Shown: in pieces, positions 33,924 to 43,486 of the stretch | How positions within the stretch are numbered: the stretch's first letter is position 1 | Layout: each line of letters opens with the position of its first letter | NCBI RefSeq assembly: GCF_013386585.1 | Contig: NZ_JACARO010000007.1 | Location: forward strand, 1 to 64,000 | From: Pseudomonas sp. P7548 | GTDB taxonomy: Bacteria; Pseudomonadota; Gammaproteobacteria; Pseudomonadales; Pseudomonadaceae | Length of the DNA: 64,000 nucleotides | Direction: 5' to 3' | Made by a program: the position numbers and the translations under genes | The notes under the pieces: generated by a model | Database searches by the model: none | What the model was told of the DNA's origin: nothing | What the model saw: only the letters and a program-made list of their open reading frames with translations

Positions 33924-34688
33924 ATGTACAAATTGACCGTTGAAGGCCTGCATAAAAGCTATGGCGACAATGAAGTGCTCAAAGGTGTCTCGCTCAAAGC
34001 CAAGACCGGTGACGTGATCAGCCTGATCGGCGCCAGCGGCTCGGGCAAAAGCACCTTTTTGCGCTGCATCAACTTCCTGGAAACCCCCAATGACGGCGCG
34101 ATGACCCTCGACGGCCAGCCGATCCGCATGGTCAGCGACCGCCACGGCATGCGCGTGGCCGACGACGCCGAACTGCAACGCCTGCGCACGCGCCTGGCGA
34201 TGGTGTTTCAACACTTCAACCTGTGGAGCCACATGAGCGTGCTGGAAAACATCACCATGGCCCCGCGCCGGGTGCTGGGCTGCAGCAAGAAGGACGCCGA
34301 AGATCGCGCCCGTCGCTACCTCGACAAGGTGGGCCTGCCAGCACGCGTGGCCGACCAGTACCCGGCATTCCTGTCCGGCGGTCAGCAGCAACGGGTAGCC
34401 ATTGCCCGCGCACTGGCCATGGAGCCGGAGGTGATGCTGTTCGACGAACCCACCTCGGCCCTTGACCCGGAGCTGGTGGGTGAAGTGTTGAAGGTCATCC
34501 AGGGCCTGGCCGAGGAAGGCCGCACCATGATCATGGTGACCCACGAGATGAGCTTTGCGCGCAAGGTGTCGAGCCAGGTGCTGTTCCTGCACAAGGGCCT
34601 GGTGGAAGAACAAGGCGCGCCTGAAGACGTGTTGGGCAACCCGAAGAGCGAACGCCTCCAGCAATTTCTCAGCGGCAACCTCAAGTAA
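33924..34688 (+). CDS. Amino acid ABC transporter ATPase (AotP/HisP-like)
   Basis: 254 residues. Walker A GASGSGKST (36-44), Q-loop FQHFNLWSHMSV, signature LSGGQQQR, Walker B VMLFDEPTSALDPE and H-loop VTHEMSFARKV are all intact. HisP-like insert GMRVADDAELQRL supports a basic amino acid transporter. The ATG at 33924 lies 13 bases after the AotO-like stop; GAGGA is upstream. Its last eight bases overlap the convergent kinase gene. No argR follows, unlike PAO1. Confidence 0.94.
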   Translation: MYKLTVEGLHKSYGDNEVLKGVSLKAKTGDVISLIGASGSGKSTFLRCINFLETPNDGAMTLDGQPIRMVSDRHGMRVADDAELQRLRTRLAMVFQHFNLWSHMSVLENITMAPRRVLGCSKKDAEDRARRYLDKVGLPARVADQYPAFLSGGQQQRVAIARALAMEPEVMLFDEPTSALDPELVGEVLKVIQGLAEEGRTMIMVTHEMSFARKVSSQVLFLHKGLVEEQGAPEDVLGNPKSERLQQFLSGNLK

Positions 34689-35886
34689 AGGTGATGCACG
34701 CCCGGAACGTGTGGCGCGTACAGGCGGTTTCGAGCTGCCAACCGGTATGCGCACAGGCGCGGGCGACGATCTCCAGACCGAACCCGTAGCCCTGTGACTG
34801 CACCTGCTCGTCACGGTTGTTGAGGATCACCAGGCGCTGCTCAGTGAGGATCACCCGGACTTTCCCGGCGCCATGCTGGGCCGCGTTGCCGAGCAGGTTC
34901 TGCACCACGCTGCGGACAATCGCCTCGCTGGCGGCCAGCGTGAAAGACGCGGTGCCAGTAAACACCAGGGCGCCTGCCGCGAACGGATAGAGCAGTCGGT
35001 ACTTTTCGATCTGCTCGACGACAATCGCCCCCACGTCTACCGCTTCATGCCTGGATTGATGCGGCGCCCGGGCCAGGCTCAGGAACAGCTCGATCGTCAT
35101 TTTCATCCCCACCAACGCCCCTTCCATACGCTGCAGGCAGCGCGTCGTTTTATCCGCCCCGCACCCCGGCAGGCGCAGGATGGCCAGGCTGTTGTTGAGG
35201 ATACTCAGGGGCGTACGCAACTCGTGGCTGACGTGCCGGGTAAAAGCCTGCTCGCGCAGCAACGCCGTGTTTTGCTGGGCCACCAATGACGACAGCGTGC
35301 GGCTCAAGGTGCCGATTTCATCTTTGCGCTCTACACCGCTGAAACAGGGTGGGCCAGAGGGCGACCCAGCCACCTGCGCCGCCAATTGGCTGATTGGCCG
35401 GGCGATGGCCCGGGCAATCGCGATGGCAAGAATCGCACCCAGGATAAGGATCAGGCCGGCCACTGCACACAGGAGCCCGAAGACCTGCCCACGGTAGCCT
35501 TCGGTTTGACTGAGACTGGACTCATCCATGACCAGCACCAGCAACGCCGCAACGCCTGCCACCTCACTGACCAGCACATGAATGTCCTCTTTTTCGATTT
35601 CATGATGGCCGACGGGCAAGTGCCGAACCTTGGCCGGCAGGTTGGCGTCCGTTGACCAGTAACCCTTGAGGTAGATCGCATTGGGCATCACCGCAGCGCG
35701 GCCCAATTGAGCGTATTTGGCCTGGAACTCCTGCGCCTCCAGGTTGAGGTAGCTGGAGACGATGTAGTCTTCGGTGAGGATCACGGCGGCCCAGATCAGC
35801 AGGCTGTAGAACAGGGTTATCAGCGCCATGAACGGCAACAGCGCGTAGAGGATGCGCGCAAAGAACGAGTCAGTAGGGGATAGCAA
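34681..35886 (-). CDS. Sensor histidine kinase with a degenerate G1 box
   Basis: 401 residues. TM1 about 12-36, a ~95-residue periplasmic sensor, TM2 about 134-158, HAMP, and HisKA with His221 (HVSHELRTPLSIL). The ATP-binding domain has N-box LLGNAAQHG and a GYGFGLEI G2 box, but the usual DxGxG G1 motif is replaced by NNRDEQVQS, so ATP binding or kinase activity may be altered. It overlaps its response regulator by 17 bases and faces a divergent lipid-linked glycosylation gene set. Confidence 0.9.
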   Translation of the reverse strand: MLSPTDSFFARILYALLPFMALITLFYSLLIWAAVILTEDYIVSSYLNLEAQEFQAKYAQLGRAAVMPNAIYLKGYWSTDANLPAKVRHLPVGHHEIEKEDIHVLVSEVAGVAALLVLVMDESSLSQTEGYRGQVFGLLCAVAGLILILGAILAIAIARAIARPISQLAAQVAGSPSGPPCFSGVERKDEIGTLSRTLSSLVAQQNTALLREQAFTRHVSHELRTPLSILNNSLAILRLPGCGADKTTRCLQRMEGALVGMKMTIELFLSLARAPHQSRHEAVDVGAIVVEQIEKYRLLYPFAAGALVFTGTASFTLAASEAIVRSVVQNLLGNAAQHGAGKVRVILTEQRLVILNNRDEQVQSQGYGFGLEIVARACAHTGWQLETACTRHTFRACITFT

Positions 35887-36547
35887 GGCGATACCCTTTA
35901 CCGTGGACGGTGCGGATCAAGTCATTACCGTGAGGTTTGCCCAGGGCTTGCCTGAGTCGGTAGATGTAAGTGCGCAATGCGTCACTGTCGGGCAGGTCGC
36001 CTCCGGGCCACAGCGCCGCCTCGAGCCTGCGTCGGCTGACAGGCTGCGGGGCCACATCGGCGAGCAGGCTCAGCAGGCTGAACTGAAGCGCCGGCAATGC
36101 AATGACGGCACCGTTGTGCCGCAAGGACTGCATCGCAGGATCAAGCACAAGGTCACCCAGCTGCCTTGGGGCCCGCAACGGGCGCGGGGCACTGCGACGC
36201 ATCAGCGCACGAATGCGCCACAGCAACTCCTGGGGCTCGAAAGGCTTGACCAGGTAGTCGTCGCCACCGGCCGCATAGCCCTCTTCCTTGTCGAGCAACG
36301 CATCGCGTGCCGTCAAAAAGATCACCGGGGTCTGGACCTCTTCGCTGCGCAATTGGCGGCAGGTATCAAACCCGTTCAGCCGGGGCATAGCGACGTCCAT
36401 CACAATCAGGTCGTACTCATGCTGCCGCACACGCTCCAGGCAACTTTTCCCATTGCGAGCAAAGTCCACGTCATAACCAAATTCCGTCAGGTAATCCCCC
36501 AGTGAACCCGCCAACGCGTGATCATCTTCTACCAGTAATATTTCCAT
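35870..36547 (-). CDS. OmpR-family response regulator
   Basis: 225 residues. Acidic pocket EDD, phospho-acceptor Asp51 (VMDVAMPRLNG), Lys in LVKPFEPQ, and a winged-helix domain ending LRTYIYRLRQAL and VHGKGYRL. The start MEILLVEDDH has TTGGAG eight bases upstream; a frame to 36568 is also possible. Divergent from gtrA, so it may control the glycosyltransferase genes across the shared ~130-base region. Confidence 0.93.
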   Translation of the reverse strand: MEILLVEDDHALAGSLGDYLTEFGYDVDFARNGKSCLERVRQHEYDLIVMDVAMPRLNGFDTCRQLRSEEVQTPVIFLTARDALLDKEEGYAAGGDDYLVKPFEPQELLWRIRALMRRSAPRPLRAPRQLGDLVLDPAMQSLRHNGAVIALPALQFSLLSLLADVAPQPVSRRRLEAALWPGGDLPDSDALRTYIYRLRQALGKPHGNDLIRTVHGKGYRLAIPY

Positions 36548-36679
36548 TAGAGCAAACTCCAAATTCATACATACAGCAAGGATTATTCCTTCAACAACAA
36601 ACTAAATTCCTACAAAAACACCGCACTATATTTACGCGAAGTGACATTTGATTCACATGCAACCTTATACATTCCCGGT

Positions 36680-37066
36680 ATGCCAAAGACACTTGAATTA
36701 TTAACTCGCTATTTGGGCGCCGGTTGCATCGCCACGCTCATTCATCTGATGGTATTTGCGCTCCTGCTGCCCGGGTGCGGCCCGATAGTGTCAACCCTCT
36801 GCGCCGGCGCAGGCGGGGCAGGAGCGGCCTATTACCTCAATCGGCATTGGGTATTCGTCGCACGCCCGTGCAGTGGCCTGCGCTTCACCGTCACGGCAGC
36901 CAGCCAAGTAGCATCGAATACGCTCATTGTCGGGTTATTGACTCACGGAGGCGCATCGCCCTATCTCGCACAACTAACCGCCATGGCAGTCGTTACCGCA
37001 CAGGGTTTTACGATCAATCTCTTTTGGGTATTCAAACATGACATCCAGCGCACACCCCCCCAGTGA
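36680..37066 (+). CDS. GtrA-family membrane protein (putative lipid-linked sugar flippase)
   Basis: 128 residues from MPKTLELLTRYLGAG. Four hydrophobic helices and the family motif YYLNRHWVF identify the GtrA/DPMS family, which helps move polyprenyl-phosphate sugars across the inner membrane. The frame stays open to a GTG at 36641; the shorter form has the usual family length, but neither start has a convincing RBS. The 3' end overlaps the glycosyltransferase gene by 29 bases. Confidence 0.82.
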   Translation: MPKTLELLTRYLGAGCIATLIHLMVFALLLPGCGPIVSTLCAGAGGAGAAYYLNRHWVFVARPCSGLRFTVTAASQVASNTLIVGLLTHGGASPYLAQLTAMAVVTAQGFTINLFWVFKHDIQRTPPQ

Positions 37067-37973
37067 TGCCTTATTACCGATAGAACTTACACTGCTGATC
37101 CCCTGCTTTAACGAACAGTGCGTACTGGCGCAATTTCACACGCGCCTTCTAGCCACCCTCGAACATTTGAAAGTTACTGTCGAAGTACTTTATATAAATG
37201 ACGGAAGTCAAGACGCAACAGCTGCAATCATCGACGGGTTTGCTCAAGATCCACGCATCAAAACCCTGCACCTGAACCGCAACTTCGGCAAGGAGGCGGC
37301 CATGCGCGTAGGTATCAACGAAGCACGGGGCCGTGCGGTGATCATCCTGGACTGCGACCTGCAAGACCCTCCGGAATTGATCCCATTGATGGTGCAGGAA
37401 TGGCACCGCGGATTTGAAATCGTCAACATGCAGCGCCGCTCACGGCGTTGCGATTCCTGGCTCAAACGCACGGCGGCCAGGCTCTATTACGCCGCCATGG
37501 ATCAGTTGATCGATGGCTTCGATGTGCCGAGGGAAGTCAGCGACTTCCGACTGATCGGACCGAATGCGCTGGCCGACATTCGTGCCATGGACGACAACGC
37601 CGGCGTGTTGAAGATTTTGGTCAGTTGGCTCGGCTACCCCACCATCGAAGTGGATTACGACCGCAAACCGCGCCAGGCGGGCCAGACCAAATGGTCGTCG
37701 CTGTCGTTGCTGAACCTGGCGGCGGACTCGATTCTCGCGTTCTCCACCCGCCCCTTGCGGATGTACAGCTACATAAGCGGCATCAGCTTCCTGGTCGGCT
37801 CACTGTGGGTCGCGGGCGTGGCGGCATCGGGCGAACTGACCCTTGAGCATCTCCAAGTGCAGGCAATCCTGCTGCTGTGCCTGGGTACCGCCGTGGTCGG
37901 TGAGTACGTCGGTCGGGTGCTGACCGTGGTCAGCCCCAGGCCCTCCTCCCTGTGCAAACGCGATCAACCTTGA
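37038..37973 (+). CDS. GtrB/ArnC-type polyprenyl-phosphate glycosyltransferase
   Basis: 311-residue GT2 enzyme. Motifs LLIPCFNE, INDGSQDAT and the DxD-type DCDLQDPPEL (Asp105, Asp107) form the nucleotide-sugar site; two C-terminal helices (about 245-265 and 275-297) anchor it in the inner membrane. It should transfer a sugar to undecaprenyl phosphate, which GtrA-like proteins flip and ArnT-like enzymes use. The donor sugar is unknown. Confidence 0.9.
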   Translation: MTSSAHPPSDALLPIELTLLIPCFNEQCVLAQFHTRLLATLEHLKVTVEVLYINDGSQDATAAIIDGFAQDPRIKTLHLNRNFGKEAAMRVGINEARGRAVIILDCDLQDPPELIPLMVQEWHRGFEIVNMQRRSRRCDSWLKRTAARLYYAAMDQLIDGFDVPREVSDFRLIGPNALADIRAMDDNAGVLKILVSWLGYPTIEVDYDRKPRQAGQTKWSSLSLLNLAADSILAFSTRPLRMYSYISGISFLVGSLWVAGVAASGELTLEHLQVQAILLLCLGTAVVGEYVGRVLTVVSPRPSSLCKRDQP

Positions 37974-38003
37974 ACCTCTTCATCCACTCAGGAGGCTACC
38001 GGC

Positions 38004-39389
38004 ATGAACCCTTCCGTTTCCCTTCGTCTGCTCTGGGCAATCTTGCTTGGCGTACTGCTCCTGCGCCTGGGGACGCTGGGGCTTTATCCGCTCATGGATA
38101 CATCAGAGGCGCGCTACGCGGAAATTGCCCGCAAGATGCTCGTGTCCAACGACTGGATCACGCCCATGTTCGATCACGACGTACCGTTCTGGGGCAAACC
38201 GCCACTGTCGTTCTGGGTACAGGCACTGAGCATGAAAGTGCTCGGAATCCAGGAATTCGCCAGTCGCTTTTCAAGTTGGCTGCTGCACGTCGCAAGCTGT
38301 CTGTTGATTGTGCACTTCGCCCGTCAGGAGCGAAGCCTGCAGGTCGGGTTGATCGCCGCGATCATTTATTCGACGTGCACGCTCGGGTTCCTCTCCAGCG
38401 GCGCCGTATTGACCGACGTGGCCTTGGCGTTCGCCCTGACGCTCGCGCATCTGGGCATGTGGCGCGGGTTGATGCACGGTGATCGGGGATGGGCCTTGGC
38501 CGGCTTTTTCGGCCTGGGCCTGGGCCTGCTTGCCAAAGGCCCGTTGGCGCTGGTGCTGATCGCGCTGCCCGCCGCCATATGGTTGGCGATCACCGCCCAC
38601 TGGCGCCGACTGTTGGGCCTGCCCTGGCTGCGTGGCGGTGCATTGACGCTCGCCGTGGCCTTACCCTGGTATTGGCTGGCGGAGCAAAAAACACCGGGGT
38701 TCCTGGAGTACTTCATCGTCGGTGAGCATTTGAGTCGCTATGTCATCAGCCAATGGCAGGGCGATCTTTATGGCAGCGCCCATGCCGAACCCATCGGGAT
38801 GATCTGGTTACACCTGCTGGGCGGGCTCATGCCCTGGGCGCTTTTCCTGCCCCTGCTGGTAAAGCTGCGCGGGCAGCTTGGGGCTCAACCCGAGTACTTC
38901 ATATTCGTGATGGCGTGGGCTATTTCGGCACCGTTGTTTTTCACCATGTCCACCAACATTCTCTGGACTTATATACTGCCCACCTTGCCGGCCTGGTCGG
39001 TACTACTGGCCGACGTGATCTACCGACACATGCGCCCGGCCGTTATCGTCGCCTTGGCGTTGGCCCTGCCGCTGGCCGGCTGTGGCCTGATCATCAGCGG
39101 CAAGGTCGCCGACCGCCCTCAGAACCAGAAAGCCATCGTGGCGCTCTGGAAGGCGCAACAGGCGGCTACCCCCGGAGACCTGATCTACCTGGGTTCACGC
39201 TCCTACTCGGCCGAATTCTACAGCGCCGGCTGGGCACGTCACAGCAAGAGCCTGCAACAACTGCCGAAGACCGAGGGCTTCTATCTGGTGCAACGCCTGG
39301 ACAAGCTGCAACCCTTGCCGCCGACCTGTCACACCGTGGGCCAGGCCAATGGCTCGCAACTGCACTACTGTCGCGCCGTCGAGCTTTAG
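38004..39389 (+). CDS. ArnT/PMT-like membrane glycosyltransferase
   Basis: 461 residues with about ten to eleven helices. The first periplasmic loop carries MDTSEARYAEIARKMLVSNDW and FWGKPPLSFW, matching the conserved Asp/Glu loop and KPP motif of ArnT and protein-mannosyltransferase-type (GT83/GT39) enzymes. It takes a sugar from a polyprenyl-phosphate carrier and transfers it to lipid A, O-antigen or a protein. With the preceding gtrA and gtrB-like genes it forms a complete three-step glycosylation module. AGGAGG lies before the start. Confidence 0.9.
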   Translation: MNPSVSLRLLWAILLGVLLLRLGTLGLYPLMDTSEARYAEIARKMLVSNDWITPMFDHDVPFWGKPPLSFWVQALSMKVLGIQEFASRFSSWLLHVASCLLIVHFARQERSLQVGLIAAIIYSTCTLGFLSSGAVLTDVALAFALTLAHLGMWRGLMHGDRGWALAGFFGLGLGLLAKGPLALVLIALPAAIWLAITAHWRRLLGLPWLRGGALTLAVALPWYWLAEQKTPGFLEYFIVGEHLSRYVISQWQGDLYGSAHAEPIGMIWLHLLGGLMPWALFLPLLVKLRGQLGAQPEYFIFVMAWAISAPLFFTMSTNILWTYILPTLPAWSVLLADVIYRHMRPAVIVALALALPLAGCGLIISGKVADRPQNQKAIVALWKAQQAATPGDLIYLGSRSYSAEFYSAGWARHSKSLQQLPKTEGFYLVQRLDKLQPLPPTCHTVGQANGSQLHYCRAVEL

Positions 39390-39450
39390 TTAAACCTTTG
39401 GTGCAGCAGAGGGGTCTGTGAAATAAGCCCTCCAGAGCGTCAGCTGCCGC

Positions 39451-41931
39451 ATGGCCCCTCATCACGACTACGCCAAGCAATGGTTTGCCGCCAAAGGCTG
39501 GAAGCCATTCCCGTTTCAGAAAGAAGTGTGGCGGGCGGTCATGGACGGCCGCTCAGGTTTGCTGCACGCCAACACAGGGGCCGGTAAAACCTATGCGCTG
39601 TGGTTTGCCGCACTTAACCGCTTCGCCATCACCCGCCCACCCGTCGTCGGTAAACGCAAGCCGCCGGCCGAACCCCTGACCGTCCTGTGGATCACGCCGA
39701 TGCGCGCCTTGGCTGCCGACACCGCGCGTGCCCTGGAGGCGCCGTTGGCCAGCCTACAGATTCCCTGGAGTGTCGGCCTGCGCACCGGCGATACCAGCAG
39801 CAGCGAACGCGCACGCCAGACGCGACGTCAACCCAGCACACTGGTCACCACACCAGAAAGCCTGACCCTCATGCTGGCGCGGGCCGACAGCGAAGCAAGC
39901 CTGGGGCATCTGCGCATGGTCATCGTGGATGAATGGCATGAACTGATCGGCAATAAGCGCGGTGTGCAGTTGCAACTGGCGTTGGCGAGGTTGCGGCGCT
40001 GGCACCCTGAGTTAGTGGTGTGGGGGATATCCGCGACGCTGGGTAATCAGGCTCACGCGTTAGAGGTATTGGTCCCACAAGGTGGCGGGATTAATGTGCA
40101 GGGACGAACCGCCAAGCAATTGCACGTGGACACACTGCTACCGCCTGTCACCGAACGTTTCCCGTGGGCAGGGCATATCGGTTTGAAGATGCTGCCGCAA
40201 GTGGTCGCCGAGGTAGACGCTTGTGCCAGTTGCCTGGTGTTTACCAACACACGGGCGCAATCGGAGATCTGGTATCAAGCATTGCTGGAGGCTCGCCCTG
40301 ATTGGGCTGGGGTGATTGCCCTGCACCACGGATCGTTGTCCAGGGAAACCCGCGACTGGGTCGAACGAGCATTGAAAGACGGCCAGCTCAAGGCGGTGGT
40401 GTGCACCTCCAGCCTGGACTTGGGGGTGGATTTCCTGCCGGTGGAACGGGTGCTGCAAATCGGATCGGCCAAAGGCGTCGCACGCCTGATGCAACGCGCC
40501 GGGCGTTCGGGGCATGCGCCAGGGCGGCCCTCACGGGTGACACTGGTGCCGACCCATAGCCTGGAACTGGTGGAAGCGGCCGCTGCGCAGGATGCGATTG
40601 CCCTGCGGCATATCGAAGCCCGCGAATCGCCCCACAAACCGTTGGATGTACTCGTACAACACTTGGTAAGCATGGCCTTGGGCGGTGGGTTTACACCGCC
40701 AGCGCTATTGGCTGAAGTTCGCAGTGCGTGGGCGTATCGCGATCTCACGGACGCCGATTGGGCCTGGGCCCTGGGGTTTGTACGGCATGGCGGCCTGTCG
40801 CTGACGGCCTACCCGGATTACCGTCGCGTCGAGCCGGATGAGCACGGCACCTGGCGCGTCCCCGATGCACGCCTGGCGCGTCGTCATCGCATGAGCGTGG
40901 GCACTATCGTGAGCGATGCCAGTATCCACCTGAAATTCTGGAGCAAGGGCGGCGGCGGCAAGAACCTGGGCAGTGTCGAGGAAGGTTTCATCGCCAGGCT
41001 CAAGCCGGGAGATGGCTTTCTGTTTGCCGGGCGGCTGCTGGAACTGGTAAGGGTGGAAAACATGACCGCCTATGTACGGCGCAGCACCGCGAAAAAGGCC
41101 GCTGTACCACGCTGGAATGGCGGGCGAATGCCGCTTTCCAATGAGTTGGGCCAGGCGGTGGTGGAACGTTTTGACGCTGCTGCACACGGGCATTTCGACG
41201 GCCCGGAGATGCAGGCAGTGCAACCCTTGTTGCAGACGCAATTGCGCTGGTCCGGGCTGCCGACGCGCAAGCATTTACTGGCCGAGGCCTTCAAGTCGCG
41301 CGAGGGGTGGCACCTTTTTCTCTATCCCTTTGCCGGGCGGCAGGTACACCTGGGGTTGGCGAGCCTGATGGCGTGGCGGGTCAGCCGGCATCAGGCGGTT
41401 ACCTTTTCGATCGCGGTCAACGATTACGGGCTGGAGTTGTTAAGCGCCACAGAAGTGCAATGGCCGGCATTGCTGGACGAGGCGTTGTTGAGCCCCGACG
41501 ATCTGTTGGAAGACGTTGTTGCCAGCCTGAACGCAGGAGAACTGGCCCTGCGGCGCTTTCGCGAGATCGCACGCATCGCCGGCCTGGTATTCGCCGGCTA
41601 CCCCGGCTCGCCGAAAAGCACGCGTCAGGTGCAGGCTTCCAGCGGGTTGTTCTTTGAGGTGTTCAAGCAATATGACCCACAGAACCTGCTGCTGACCCAG
41701 GCGGGGGAAGAAGTCCTGCGCAATGAGTTGGATATTCACCGGTTGGAACAGACGTTACATCACCTGTCGACACTGAAACTGGACATGCACCTGATCGAAC
41801 GGCCTACCCCCCTGGCCTTCCCCCTGCTGGTGGAGCGCATGCGCGAAAGCATGAGCTCGGAAAAACTGTCGGAGCGCATCGCGCGGATGGTCAAGGACCT
41901 GGAAAACGTCGCGGACAACGGGAAACGTTGA
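39451..41931 (+). CDS. Lhr-Core DNA helicase (ligase-associated DEAD/H helicase)
   Basis: 826 residues. Superfamily 2 motifs: Walker A NTGAGKT (Lys46), [10 protein letters not shown] (motif Ia), DEWH box (160-163), ISATLG (motif III), [12 protein letters not shown] and QRAGRSGH (motif VI). The winged-helix and Lhr-Core C-terminal domains follow, ending near [12 protein letters not shown]. In P. putida this is a 3'-5' helicase encoded with MPE, Exo and Lig. Here the MPE gene follows directly but Exo and Lig are 9 kb away. TGATG overlap with the next gene. Confidence 0.94.
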   Translation: MAPHHDYAKQWFAAKGWKPFPFQKEVWRAVMDGRSGLLHANTGAGKTYALWFAALNRFAITRPPVVGKRKPPAEPLTVLWITPMRALAADTARALEAPLASLQIPWSVGLRTGDTSSSERARQTRRQPSTLVTTPESLTLMLARADSEASLGHLRMVIVDEWHELIGNKRGVQLQLALARLRRWHPELVVWGISATLGNQAHALEVLVPQGGGINVQGRTAKQLHVDTLLPPVTERFPWAGHIGLKMLPQVVAEVDACASCLVFTNTRAQSEIWYQALLEARPDWAGVIALHHGSLSRETRDWVERALKDGQLKAVVCTSSLDLGVDFLPVERVLQIGSAKGVARLMQRAGRSGHAPGRPSRVTLVPTHSLELVEAAAAQDAIALRHIEARESPHKPLDVLVQHLVSMALGGGFTPPALLAEVRSAWAYRDLTDADWAWALGFVRHGGLSLTAYPDYRRVEPDEHGTWRVPDARLARRHRMSVGTIVSDASIHLKFWSKGGGGKNLGSVEEGFIARLKPGDGFLFAGRLLELVRVENMTAYVRRSTAKKAAVPRWNGGRMPLSNELGQAVVERFDAAAHGHFDGPEMQAVQPLLQTQLRWSGLPTRKHLLAEAFKSREGWHLFLYPFAGRQVHLGLASLMAWRVSRHQAVTFSIAVNDYGLELLSATEVQWPALLDEALLSPDDLLEDVVASLNAGELALRRFREIARIAGLVFAGYPGSPKSTRQVQASSGLFFEVFKQYDPQNLLLTQAGEEVLRNELDIHRLEQTLHHLSTLKLDMHLIERPTPLAFPLLVERMRESMSSEKLSERIARMVKDLENVADNGKR

Positions 41932-42581
41932 TGACCTGTTCAGTGATGCTTGAGGGTGAAGAGCTGTGGCTGCTGGCGGACAAGGCCGTGTACTGGCCCG
42001 CCCGCCGCTGCCTGCTGATTGCCGATGCGCACTTGGGCAAGGCGTCGGCTTATCGAAGCCTGGGGCAGCCGGTGCCGCAAGGCACCACCACCGAGAACCT
42101 GGCAACGCTGGATCGGCTTCTGGCCGCTGTTACGTGCGAGCAGGTGATCTTTCTCGGTGACTTCCTGCACGGTCCAGGCTCCCACGCTTCGGGCACCCTT
42201 GGGGCCTTGAGGGCGTGGCGAGCGCACCACCGCTCGCTGATCCTGGTGCTGGTGCGCGGCAATCACGATAAACGTGCGGGCGACCCGCCTGCGGATTTGG
42301 GCATTGAGGTGGTTGAAGAGCCTTTATTGATGGGGCCATTTGCCCTGCAGCATGAACCGCAGGTCCATCCCAGCCACCACGTGCTGGCGGGGCATGTGCA
42401 CCCGGTGTATCGCTTGCGCGGCAAAGGCCGGCAAAGCTTGCGCCTGCCGTGCTTTCAGATCGGCCAGCGGGTGAGCGTGCTGCCAGCGTTTGGCGCTTTT
42501 ACGGGCGGCTATCCAGTGCAGGTGGGCAAGGATCAGCAGGTGTTTGTGATCGGCGGCAACGAGGTATGGCCGGTACGCTGA
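41931..42581 (+). CDS. Ligase-associated metallophosphoesterase (MPE, PdeM-like)
   Basis: 216 residues. The calcineurin-type metal motifs are complete: DAHLGK (Asp32, His34), LGDFLHG, RGNHDKR and AGHVHPVYR. Family members in this cluster act as manganese-dependent single-strand DNA endonucleases. The start overlaps the helicase stop as TGATG, so the two are coupled. No terminator follows; the small Pro-rich gene is convergent. Confidence 0.94.
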   Translation: MTCSVMLEGEELWLLADKAVYWPARRCLLIADAHLGKASAYRSLGQPVPQGTTTENLATLDRLLAAVTCEQVIFLGDFLHGPGSHASGTLGALRAWRAHHRSLILVLVRGNHDKRAGDPPADLGIEVVEEPLLMGPFALQHEPQVHPSHHVLAGHVHPVYRLRGKGRQSLRLPCFQIGQRVSVLPAFGAFTGGYPVQVGKDQQVFVIGGNEVWPVR

Positions 42582-42611
42582 AGAGCCGGCCATGCCTGCT
42601 GCCCAATCAAA

Positions 42612-42812
42612 TCAGGCGACGGGCGCGGGTGGCGGTTCATCTGGAAGGGTGGGCTCACCCGGTTCGGTGGGCTGCTGTGGCCAGTCCTCGTCGGGTTGGC
42701 CGGGAATGCCGCCCGCAAACGCTGGGTCAGCCATCAGGGACCAGGCCAGAACACCAATCTGGTTGGGTTCAAGCCGAGCGAGTTCGGCGCTTATTCGCGG
42801 GTCGAGCTTCAT
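42612..42812 (-). CDS. Small Pro/Glu-rich protein, 66 aa
   Basis: Starts MKLDPRISAELARLEPNQIG with GAGGAG seven bases upstream. The N-terminal half may be helical; the C-terminal half is an acidic, proline-rich tail (EPGEPTLPDEPPPAPVA), probably disordered. No family recognised. It is convergent with the MPE gene and upstream of nothing obvious. The strong RBS makes it likely to be real. Confidence 0.65.
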   Translation of the reverse strand: MKLDPRISAELARLEPNQIGVLAWSLMADPAFAGGIPGQPDEDWPQQPTEPGEPTLPDEPPPAPVA

Positions 42813-42919
42813 AAGGTACTCCTCAAGCGTGGCTCGGCGCGTTTTGCACGCGCCGAGGCAGTACACTTAATAGAGTCACTTCCCGCAGACAAATTCCCTT
42901 TACGTGTAAGACCTTTCGA

Positions 42920-43486
42920 TCAAGCGCGTGGGAGAGTAACGCCGCGCTGGCCTTGGTACTTGCCGCCACGGTCTTTATAGGACACTTCACAGGCCTCATC
43001 GGACTGCAGGAACAGCATCTGCGCCACACCTTCGTTGGCGTAGATCTTGGCCGGCAACGTGGTGGTGTTGGAGAACTCCAGGGTCACATGACCTTCCCAC
43101 TCAGGCTCAAGCGGCGTCACGTTGACGATGATGCCGCAACGCGCGTAGGTGCTTTTACCCAGGCAGATGGTCAGCACGTCGCGGGGAATACGGAAGAACT
43201 CCACGGTGCGCGCCAGGGCAAAGGAGTTTGGCGGGATGATGCACACGTCGCTCTTGATGTCGACGAAGCTTTTTTCGTCGAAGTTTTTCGGATCGACGGT
43301 CGCCGAGTTGATGTTGGTGAACACCTTGAACTCATCGGCGCAACGCACGTCGTAGCCGTAGCTGGAAACCCCGTACGAAATCAGGCGTTCGGCGCCTTCG
43401 CCGCGCATCTGGCGCTCTACGAAGGGCTCGATCATGCCGTGCTCTTGCGCCATGCGGCGAATCCACTTGTCCGATTTGATGCTCAT
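42920..43486 (-). CDS. dcd: dCTP deaminase
   Basis: 188-residue trimeric enzyme converting dCTP to dUTP, which Dut then turns into dUMP for thymidylate synthesis. Visible signatures are [18 protein letters not shown] at the start, [13 protein letters not shown], the catalytic glutamate in the [20 protein letters not shown] segment, and the C-terminal [14 protein letters not shown] that closes over the nucleotide. Length is typical. Confidence 0.97.
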   Translation of the reverse strand: MSIKSDKWIRRMAQEHGMIEPFVERQMRGEGAERLISYGVSSYGYDVRCADEFKVFTNINSATVDPKNFDEKSFVDIKSDVCIIPPNSFALARTVEFFRIPRDVLTICLGKSTYARCGIIVNVTPLEPEWEGHVTLEFSNTTTLPAKIYANEGVAQMLFLQSDEACEVSYKDRGGKYQGQRGVTLPRA

